Source: Pseudomonadota bacterium (lineage in GTDB: Bacteria; Pseudomonadota; Alphaproteobacteria; Caulobacterales; Aquidulcibacteraceae). Taken from it: a DNA stretch of 12,797 nucleotides. Every line of letters begins with the position of its first letter. Position 1 is the stretch's first letter. The stretch lies in NCBI GenBank assembly GCA_023410295.1, contig JAEYPY010000059.1, positions 1-12,797 on the forward strand, given 5' to 3'. Shown piece by piece: positions 1 through 5,866 of the stretch. A program made the translations under genes and the position numbers. A model generated the notes under the pieces. It had not been told where the DNA came from, did not search any database, and saw only the letters and a program-made list of their open reading frames with translations.

Positions 1-1076
1 TTCGTGCTCTCGGTATTGAGGGGGTCGTCATCTATGGCCTCCGCCGCAACAATCACTCTCATCATTACATCCACAAGGCCTTCTTCAAAGCCTTTCAGGA
101 CATCGCCCAAGAAGAGATCGGCTTGGAGGTGCTGTGGTGCGATGACGTGCCCGGGCAGTGGAACGAGCGTCGCAACCTCCTGTTTCTAATATACGCCGTT
201 CCGGGACACTCGGATCAGCATGTCCCACTGAAGGGCGAAAACTACTATCTGGTTCACGGCACGTCATCCGAGCATGCGCTAAAATATCTGACCTGTTTCG
301 AGCAGACACTCTTCTTCGACGAGTACCGTGGCGACCCCAACTCATCAGTCAGACTTGCGCAAAACTATATTGCCAGTGCGCTCATCCCTGAAGGACGAGC
401 GACTTCGGCACCATTCGTAAGATACTCAGACGAGCCAAGTTCGTTTTTTGAACATGTGAGCGCCAGCACCCGCACAGTGGTGACCACATGGGGCACGGAT
501 CTGCTGCCGCAGGAGATTGAATCGGGGATACCGAATTTGCCGTCTTTGGCGAAGGGGCGTCGACACAACAAATCGATGGTCTTTGTTGGCAGCGTTTGGC
601 ACCGCAATGTCAGCGAAATGGGCGTGCTGGTTGATGCTTGTCGCGAGGCGGGACTGAGAGCTGAAATCTTCGGAGGCTTCATTGATGAAGAGTTCATCGC
701 GCGCTACGGCAGCGAGGCCGTTATTGAAAGACGCGCGTTATCGGATGAAGAAAGTCGAGATTTGATCGCGCGCGCTCGCTTCGCTCCCACCGTACAAGGG
801 GCGGCCCAGGTCGGGTATTATGTGCCATGTCGTCTGTTCAAAAATCTCAGCTATGGTTCTGCGGCCTTCTCCAATAATCCAATTCTTGCAGACGCGCTCG
901 ATACTGGTTGCGTTGTGGATAGCGACGTAAGTCGTCTCATTCAGATCGGAGCGCAGAGTCCGCTGAACTTCGATGTCGAGTACCTGTCCAGCGGCATGCG
1001 CGAAGTGGCGCTGAAGCACACCTACCTGAGCAGAATCAATTTTCTGCTTGAACACCTTGTTGCCATGAAGCCTTGA
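1..1076 (+). CDS. Glycosyltransferase-like protein, 5' truncated by window edge
   Basis: The frame is open to the left edge (first full codon at position 3), so the true start lies outside; 357 residues are visible. The TTG at 123 is internal, because the sequence before it (VVIYGLRRNNHSHHYIHKAF and onward) reads as a normal N-terminal Rossmann strand and helix of a GT-B type enzyme. Later landmarks are TTWGTDLLP, then FVGSVWHRN at the start of a second Rossmann lobe, and VPCRLFKNLSYG near the C-terminus. That last motif resembles the donor-binding segment of CgeB-like/Glyco_trans_1_2 proteins. The likely role is sugar transfer in cytoplasmic glycan assembly, but donor and acceptor are unknown. 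The stop TGA (1074-1076) is followed 50 bases later by the next methyltransferase gene, suggesting one operon. GC is lower than in the right part of the window. Confidence in a real gene is high; the family assignment is moderate, from motif recall rather than a search. Confidence 0.7.
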   Translation, partial: RALGIEGVVIYGLRRNNHSHHYIHKAFFKAFQDIAQEEIGLEVLWCDDVPGQWNERRNLLFLIYAVPGHSDQHVPLKGENYYLVHGTSSEHALKYLTCFEQTLFFDEYRGDPNSSVRLAQNYIASALIPEGRATSAPFVRYSDEPSSFFEHVSASTRTVVTTWGTDLLPQEIESGIPNLPSLAKGRRHNKSMVFVGSVWHRNVSEMGVLVDACREAGLRAEIFGGFIDEEFIARYGSEAVIERRALSDEESRDLIARARFAPTVQGAAQVGYYVPCRLFKNLSYGSAAFSNNPILADALDTGCVVDSDVSRLIQIGAQSPLNFDVEYLSSGMREVALKHTYLSRINFLLEHLVAMKP

Positions 1077-1126
1077 GGGAATTATCGCTCGACGTTCGAA
1101 ACCTGTGCACGGAAAGCTGGCCGCAG

Positions 1127-1882
1127 ATGAGTGATTTGAACGCTTACCTTGAGGGCGGTTACAGTAAGGTGCACGGATGGGTCTATCCGGGCGCTATTGC
1201 GGCTCTTGCCGCCTGCAACGAACTGTCAGTTTCGATCTCTGGAGAGAAGGGTGGGGCATGTGAAATAGGCGTGCACCACGGCAGGTTTTTCCTCGCGCTT
1301 CTTTCTTGCGTGCCGAGGGGAAGCAAGAACCTAGCGATCGATGTCTTTGACATGCAGGAGTTCAACATCGACGGCTCCGGCTTGGGCGCTAAGGATAAAT
1401 TTATCGAGAACCTAGAACGATTTCACGGTGGCCATGAAGACGTTGCCATCGTTACCGCCGACTCGCTTAGTCTCGGAGCGCCGGATATCGCGAGGTTCGA
1501 AGAGGAATTTGGAAAATTCAGGTTGTTCAGCGTGGATGGCGGTCACACAAAAGTTCACGCGCGGAATGACGTCCGAATGGCGGAGGCCCTTGTCGCCAAC
1601 GGGGGCTTGGTAATCGTCGACGATTTCTTTCATCCGGATTGGCCGGGCGTCACTCAGGGCCTGTTCGACTACTTCTCTTATGATTGCGCGAAACTCGCGC
1701 CAATTTGTATAGCAGGTCGGAAGCTCTTTTTGACGACAGTCAGCACCCACGCCCGCTTCATCGATCCCCTGCGCGCGAAGCTCTATGCTGGCCGCAGCAT
1801 GTCACCTGTAAAAGTGATCGATCTGTTCGGATTTAAAGCTCTCTCATTTGAACTGTCGCCCTCCGATCCAATTGTCACGTGA
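1127..1882 (+). CDS. Class I SAM-dependent methyltransferase (Methyltransf_24 type)
   Basis: A 251-residue Rossmann methyltransferase. Motif I is EIGVHHGRF (residues 46-54), an acidic strand-2 region follows (IDVFDM), and the typical Methyltransf_24 signatures VDGGH (136-140) and VDDFFHPDWPGV (164-175) are present. Such proteins methylate small molecules or sugars and are common in O-antigen and capsule clusters; the substrate is not deducible. The ATG at 1127 was chosen because GGAAAG lies 10 bases upstream. A TTG at 1073, overlapping the upstream stop, would add 18 residues but has no clear ribosome binding site. The stop TGA shares its final A with an ATG (ATGA at 1882), the relic of a coupled downstream gene. 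The gene is probably co-transcribed with the upstream glycosyltransferase. The substrate could also be an amino or acyl group rather than a hydroxyl. Confidence 0.85.
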   Translation: MSDLNAYLEGGYSKVHGWVYPGAIAALAACNELSVSISGEKGGACEIGVHHGRFFLALLSCVPRGSKNLAIDVFDMQEFNIDGSGLGAKDKFIENLERFHGGHEDVAIVTADSLSLGAPDIARFEEEFGKFRLFSVDGGHTKVHARNDVRMAEALVANGGLVIVDDFFHPDWPGVTQGLFDYFSYDCAKLAPICIAGRKLFLTTVSTHARFIDPLRAKLYAGRSMSPVKVIDLFGFKALSFELSPSDPIVT

Positions 1883-2072
1883 TGCAGTCCCCTTCGCCTC
1901 CGTGCGTCATTGGCTGATGGCCGTCGCGCTGCCGTTTTGGGCTGAGCACGGCGTCGATCACCAATTTGGAGGCTTTTTCGAAGAGCTTCGTGCCGACGGA
2001 AAGGAAACCGACTGCGAGTTTAAAGCGTGTTCGGTCGGTACTGTGTTCGATGCGGTGCCGAGCCTGCTCTAG
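1882..2072 (+). pseudogene. Decayed N-terminal fragment of an N-acylglucosamine 2-epimerase (AGE) family gene
   Basis: From about 1902 to 2010, in frame with the TAG at 2070, the translation HWLMAVALPFWAEHGVDHQ followed by FGGFFEELRADGKE matches the conserved start of AGE-family sugar epimerases/isomerases (tryptophan-rich helix, then HGVD..xGGFFE). An intact family member is about 350-400 residues; only about 45 are recognisable here. The natural start would be the ATG at 1882, overlapping the upstream stop as ATGA. That frame hits TGA at 1915-1917 after 11 codons, so a frameshift separates start and homology. A second shift is suspected near 2020, where the expected arginine-rich RVR segment appears in another frame. 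No further AGE sequence is seen before the opposing gene. In the intact ancestor this would probably have supplied or interconverted a hexose or hexosamine for the neighbouring transferases. The identification rests on remembered family consensus. Confidence 0.6.
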
Positions 2073-2132
2073 CGCGTCAGCACTCTTAGAATCCGCTTTG
2101 AATCGCAGGATACAGTCTCGCGCGCTTCGGTC

Positions 2133-2789
2133 TTATCGAATGCGCCGGTATAAGGCGCGCCGTTCCGCAACGCGCGGCTGAGTCGGGCGTTCGAACTGTT
2201 CGTCTGGATCCATCAGGGTTTCGCAGATCAGCTTTATGTGAGGCGTCGCAAGTTGTTCTTCGGAATACCATTCCCGAACTCTTGGCATTTTCGCAGGATT
2301 CATGGTCGGCGAACTCTCAAACGTCCATGTGTAATCGTCGAACAGCAAGTATCCGCCCGGCTTCATCAGTTTCTTTAGAAGCGCCGTAGCGCCGACGTCA
2401 TGGACAAAGCTGTGCGCGCCATCGAGATAGGCGAGGTCAAATATCCCATCGTCCCCGGCGTTGCGATGATGCCGGGCGAGCTTCAACAGCTGCCATGTGT
2501 AGCTGTCATAGAGCGTTCGGCTGCTGCCGAACGGACGGATGTTCTCGATGCCTCGTTCCAACAAGTCAGCGACCAGTTCTTTGAGCGTGTGCGTATAATC
2601 GAACACATAGAGAGCGCCTTGTCCTTGGAGCTTCTTTCCAAGTTCTAAGGTGGTCGCGCCAATGCCAACACCGACCTCTGCGATTATGGGTGATCGATTT
2701 GACTCCAGTATCAAATCGAGAAGAGCGAGCGCGTCCCAACTTGGGTTGGAGAGTGAGGCGTAATCAGCTTGGCCAATTCTCTCGAGCAT
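2133..2789 (-). CDS. Class I SAM-dependent methyltransferase (Methyltransf_24 type)
   Basis: A 218-residue methyltransferase. Motif I is EVGVGIGATT (38-47), followed by YVFDYT at strand 2, YLDGAHSF (121-128), and KPGGYLLFDDYTW (143-155). The DGAH and FDDYTW pair is characteristic of Methyltransf_24. The ATG at 2789 is preferred: GGAG sits about 11 bases upstream in the coding direction and the first helix of the fold follows shortly after. A TTG at 2861 in the same frame would add 24 residues and cannot be excluded. The gene stands alone on the minus strand, opposing the AGE remnant and diverging from the DUF2793 gene. It shares the lower GC of the left segment. It is not obviously a duplicate of the 1127-1882 gene; only the motifs agree. 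The likely role is methylation of a sugar or lipid-linked glycan intermediate, substrate unknown. Confidence 0.83.
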   Translation of the reverse strand: MLERIGQADYASLSNPSWDALALLDLILESNRSPIIAEVGVGIGATTLELGKKLQGQGALYVFDYTHTLKELVADLLERGIENIRPFGSSRTLYDSYTWQLLKLARHHRNAGDDGIFDLAYLDGAHSFVHDVGATALLKKLMKPGGYLLFDDYTWTFESSPTMNPAKMPRVREWYSEEQLATPHIKLICETLMDPDEQFERPTQPRVAERRALYRRIR

Positions 2790-2931
2790 TTTTACAGCAT
2801 CTCCAATATTGATCGGAAGCTTAGCCAAGAAAGAAAGCTGCTGGAAACCCCTCCGTCCCAATAGGGGGATAGGCGCCGCTCAATCCGACCGGGTCCGCGG
2901 CGGGGTTAGGCTTGGGGCTTCATCAGCCTTT

Positions 2932-2935
2932 GGAG
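2932..2935 (+). promoter_or_regulatory. Ribosome binding site deciding the DUF2793 start
   Basis: GGAG lies 8 bases before the ATG at 2944. This supports that start over upstream in-frame codons that would extend the reading frame back to about 2809 into unlike sequence. Confidence 0.6.
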
Positions 2936-2943
2936 CTTGCCCC

Positions 2944-3882
2944 ATGTCCGCCACCGCGCGTCTGCAATTGCCGTTTCTCGTCTCCGGTCAGGCGCAGAAG
3001 CACGTCACCGTCAACGAGAGCCTGCTCAGGCTCGATGCGCTGGTGCAGATCAGCGTCGAAAGCGCGAGCCTTGGCGCCGAGCCGGGCGCGCCCGTCGATG
3101 GCGATCTCTACATCCTGCCCGCCGGCAAGACCGGCGCTGACTGGGGCGCGATGGCCGACGGCGCGCTCGCCTATTGGCGCGACGGAATCTGGGAAGAGCT
3201 GGCGCCGGGCGAGGGCTGGCTCGCCTACGTCAAAGACACCGGCCGCGTGCTGGCGCGGTCGGCAAGCGCCTGGGCGCCGCTGGCGGGTGCGGCGGGGCTG
3301 GGCGCGTCCGATGCGGTCGAGTTCGGCCGCGTCGGCGTAGGCGGCGCGGCGAGCGCTGGCGTTGCGTTTCACGCACAAGGCGCGGCGACGCAGGAACTTC
3401 GCTTGCATCACACCGGCGGCTCGGGCCCGTTCCGCATTCTCAACGCCTCCACCACCTGTCAGCTCAATCACGAGCCGGCGAGCGGGCAGGCGCTGATCGA
3501 TTTCAATCCGCTGCCGCAGGACGGTTCGAGCGCGGCGATCTTCCGCTTCTTCCGCGGCTCCAACACGAGCGGCGCGTGCCAGCTCGAAGTCTATTACGGC
3601 AACAACACCGCAACGCGCGCGCACATGCTGTCGGGCAAGTCCTACTCGCTGATCGATCAGCAGGGGCAGAAGGTGAAGGTCGGCGCGAACGCCGCGCCCG
3701 CGTGCGCGCTCGATGTCGAAGGCCCGGTGCGGGTGAAGGCCTATGCGGTGACGAGCTTGCCGTCGGCCAGCGCCGGCGCGGGGCAGATCATTTATGTCAG
3801 CGATGAAAGCGGCGGCGCCGTGCTGGCGTTCTCCGATGGCGCGGCGTGGCGGCGTGTAACCGATCGGGCCGTGGTGAGCTAA
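2944..3882 (+). CDS. DUF2793 domain protein with phage-tail-like C-terminus
   Basis: A 312-residue protein. Residues 1 to about 110 (TARLQLPFLVSGQAQKHVTV, NESLLRLDALVQ, then a tryptophan-rich stretch ending GEGWLAYVKDTGR) match my recollection of the DUF2793 family. That family is found in alphaproteobacteria and often beside prophage or gene-transfer-agent structural genes. The middle is glycine- and alanine-rich and beta-like (FGRVGVGG, ELRLHHTGGSGPFRI). The C-terminus, SLPSASAGAGQIIYVSDESG and then AFSDGAAWRRVTD, is the short beta module seen at the end of many alphaproteobacterial phage tail-fibre-like proteins. There is no signal peptide, membrane segment or catalytic motif. The role is probably structural or glycan-binding. 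No capsid, terminase or tail genes flank it, so it is an orphan here. Its stop overlaps the stop of the opposing TPR gene by four bases. The DUF identification is fairly sure; the function is inference. Confidence 0.85.
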   Translation: MSATARLQLPFLVSGQAQKHVTVNESLLRLDALVQISVESASLGAEPGAPVDGDLYILPAGKTGADWGAMADGALAYWRDGIWEELAPGEGWLAYVKDTGRVLARSASAWAPLAGAAGLGASDAVEFGRVGVGGAASAGVAFHAQGAATQELRLHHTGGSGPFRILNASTTCQLNHEPASGQALIDFNPLPQDGSSAAIFRFFRGSNTSGACQLEVYYGNNTATRAHMLSGKSYSLIDQQGQKVKVGANAAPACALDVEGPVRVKAYAVTSLPSASAGAGQIIYVSDESGGAVLAFSDGAAWRRVTDRAVVS

Positions 3883-4619
3883 CCCGGCTGCGTCGCCCCG
3901 CGCGCGCCGGTGACGTATTCCACCAGCTTGGGGAAGGGCGAGAGCGCATGCTCGCCGGCGCGTTCGTTACGCGCGAGACGGGCTTCGAGCGCGGTCATGC
4001 GGCCTTCAAGCTCGGTGCGGAGGGCGGCGTTCTCGCTCTCCAGCGCAGCGACGCGGCCGGCCAGACGCTCAGCCTCGCGCCGCGTCTTCAGCACTTCGCC
4101 GGCCAAGACGCGCACAGCGCGCAACTGGCTGCCCATGAGACGCAGCTGCGATTCCAGCGCGCTAAGCTTGTCGCCCGATGCTGCGGAGGTCGCGGGGGCC
4201 GCAGCTTGCGTGCGGGCCTGGGCCGGATCGAGCCCCAGCGCGAGCAATTCCTCGCGGGCATAGGGATTGGACGGATCGAGCGACAGCGCGCGGGCGTAGG
4301 CGATGCCGGCGTCCTGGCGCTGGCCCTTCAGCTTCAGCGCATGGCCGAGCTGGAGATGGCTGTCGGCGGCCTTGTCGTTGATGGCGATGGCCTGGCGGTA
4401 GGCCTGCTCGGCCTCCTCGAGCCGACCGCTTTCCTTCAGCGCGTGGCCGAGTTGCACCCAAAGCCCATCGTCATTCGGCCGCAGCGCCAGATACTGGCGA
4501 TAGGCGCTGGCCGCTTCGGCCCAGCGGCGCTGGTCGCGGGCGCTGTCGCCGGCCGCACGGGCGCTCTGCGCGGCGCGCCGGGTCAGCAGGGATTTCAGCT
4601 TGTTTACGATATCGGCCAT
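3879..4619 (-). CDS. TPR protein with C-terminal coiled coil
   Basis: A 246-residue cytoplasmic protein with no signal peptide. Residues 19-120 form about three tetratricopeptide repeats, seen as W/L-x2-LG, A-Y and P spacing: RRWAEAASAYRQYLALRPND, LWVQLGHALKESGRLEEAEQ, and SHLQLGHALKLKGQ ending in SLDPSNPY. An alanine-rich linker (130-150) leads to a heptad-rich coiled coil (about 150-222, including RLAGRVAALESENAALRTEL) and a short tail. TPRs bind peptides and the coiled coil probably oligomerises, so a scaffold for the neighbouring glycan enzymes is plausible but unproven. The ATG at 4619 was chosen because GGGGAG lies 6 bases upstream; an in-frame start at 4646 would add nine unlike residues. 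It is divergent from the family-2 glycosyltransferase gene across about 170 bases and convergent with the DUF2793 gene. It has no enzymatic motif. Confidence 0.85.
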   Translation of the reverse strand: MADIVNKLKSLLTRRAAQSARAAGDSARDQRRWAEAASAYRQYLALRPNDDGLWVQLGHALKESGRLEEAEQAYRQAIAINDKAADSHLQLGHALKLKGQRQDAGIAYARALSLDPSNPYAREELLALGLDPAQARTQAAAPATSAASGDKLSALESQLRLMGSQLRAVRVLAGEVLKTRREAERLAGRVAALESENAALRTELEGRMTALEARLARNERAGEHALSPFPKLVEYVTGARGATQPG

Positions 4620-4742
4620 GATCCACTCCCCGCAGGGCCGTAGCACGTTAAATGCCGTGGCGGAAGTATGGCGGCCATGTGGACATCATGGCGGTCAAGG
4701 GGCGCCGCCGAACTGGCGTGTGCGGTGGACTTTAGGGCAAGC

Positions 4743-4756
4743 TCTGCTCTAGCAGA
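4743..4756. promoter_or_regulatory. Perfect palindrome in the divergent intergenic region (possible operator)
   Basis: TCTGCT and AGCAGA flank a central CT, giving a perfect 6-base inverted repeat. It lies between the divergent TPR and glycosyltransferase genes, about 34 bases before the latter's start. A two-base loop is too tight for a terminator hairpin, so a protein-binding dyad is the better reading. No clear -35/-10 pair was found in 4620-4789, and chance is possible. Confidence 0.25.
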
Positions 4757-4789
4757 CTGTTTTGCGCTGGAAATTGCCGGTCCCCGCAG

Positions 4790-5866
4790 GTGCTTACGTC
4801 TGACGCCCCGTTTTCAGAGGACGATCACGCCGTCCGGGCCGCCTATGAAGAGGCCGAGCCGACGCTGGTGCAGCGCTCGGCGCTGCCGCTGCCCGGTCCG
4901 CTCTCCCCGCTGCTGATCACGGTGCTGCGCGACGAGCGCGACGCACTGCCAGACTTCCTGCGCCACTACCGCGCCGGCGGGATCGAACGCTTCATCTTCA
5001 TCGACAACGGCTCCAGCGATGGCAGCCTGGACTACATCGCCCGCCAGCCGGACGCGGATGTCTTCACGGTGACGGAGCGCTTCGACTGGCGGCGCAAGCA
5101 GGGCTGGATCAACCGGGTCATCGACTTCTACGGGTTGGAGCGCTGGTACCTGTGCGTCGACGCCGACGAGCACGTGGTGTTCGACGGGTTCGGCGCGCGC
5201 GGCTTTCCAGAGCTCGCAGCGCAACTGGAGCGGCAGGGCCAGACTCGCGCGCGCGGCTTCCTGCTCGATATGTATTCGGAGATGCCGCTGCTCGCGTGCG
5301 CCAGCGGCGACGATGTGCGCCTTGCCGAGGCCTATCCCTATTTCGACGCCAGCGGCTACGCCGAGAGCCGCACCGCGCATCTCGTCTCGCGTCTCGGGGG
5401 CCCGCGCCTGCGCGCGTTCGGCGGGCTCGATCCCGAGTTCAAACCGCAGCTGACCAAGCACCCGCTGTTCCGGCTGCGCGAAGGCGAGTTCTTCGCCAAC
5501 CCGCATCACGTCTGGCCATGCGCGCCGAATTTCCGCACCCGCTGCGTGCTGGCGCTGATGCACTTCAAGTTTCACGGCGATTTCGCGCTGCGCGTGGCGC
5601 GCGCGGTGGAAGAGGAGACCTATTGGTCGGCGAGCCGCGAATACAAGGTTTATCTCGACGCGCTGGCGCGCTCGCCTGAGTTCAGCTTGTTCGATCCCGC
5701 GCTCAGCCGCCGTTACAGCAATCCTCAGGATCTGATTGATCTTGGGCTCATCGAATCCATCGGCTGGGAGGCTGAGGGCGATGAACTCGCGGCAGCCTTG
5801 CGGTCTGGCGCACGCAAACGCCGCGCCGAGGTGCTTGCTGCGCATGCGACGGGCCTGACGTCATGA
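4790..5866 (+). CDS. Family 2-like glycosyltransferase (Glyco_tranf_2_4 type)
   Basis: A 358-residue GT-A enzyme with an inverting-family appearance. Signatures are LLITVLRDERDALPDFLRHY (41-60), FIFIDNGSSDGS (68-79), KQGWINRVIDFYG (103-115) and the metal-binding DxD in CVDADEH (122-128; D124, D126). A histidine-rich ANPHHVW (237-243) and LMHFKFHGDF (256-265) follow, typical of Glyco_tranf_2_4/GT92-like proteins. It should transfer a sugar from a nucleotide donor to a glycan or protein acceptor in the cytoplasm. The start is uncertain: GTG at 4790 is the most upstream option and has no good Shine-Dalgarno, while a GTG at 4868, just before the fold begins, would remove 26 residues. The end overlaps the following 1495-residue gene as ATGA (5863-5866), implying translational coupling and joint function. 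It has no transmembrane helix. Confidence 0.88.
   Translation: MLTSDAPFSEDDHAVRAAYEEAEPTLVQRSALPLPGPLSPLLITVLRDERDALPDFLRHYRAGGIERFIFIDNGSSDGSLDYIARQPDADVFTVTERFDWRRKQGWINRVIDFYGLERWYLCVDADEHVVFDGFGARGFPELAAQLERQGQTRARGFLLDMYSEMPLLACASGDDVRLAEAYPYFDASGYAESRTAHLVSRLGGPRLRAFGGLDPEFKPQLTKHPLFRLREGEFFANPHHVWPCAPNFRTRCVLALMHFKFHGDFALRVARAVEEETYWSASREYKVYLDALARSPEFSLFDPALSRRYSNPQDLIDLGLIESIGWEAEGDELAAALRSGARKRRAEVLAAHATGLTS

Noticed and set aside
123..1076. TTG at 123 as the start of the first gene
   Set aside because: The frame is open to the left edge and the upstream residues look like the missing N-terminus of the same fold.
1073..1126. TTG start overlapping the upstream stop for the first methyltransferase
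   Set aside because: No ribosome binding site precedes it; the ATG at 1127 has GGAAAG at suitable spacing. It remains a possible alternative.
2848..2868. Inverted repeat CCCCT / AGGGG upstream of the DUF2793 gene
   Set aside because: The stem has only five base pairs and no T-run, and it may lie inside the alternative N-terminus of the minus-strand methyltransferase.
4814..5845. Antisense frame opposite the family-2 glycosyltransferase
   Set aside because: The plus strand carries clear DxD and DNGSSDG motifs; the minus frame has none.
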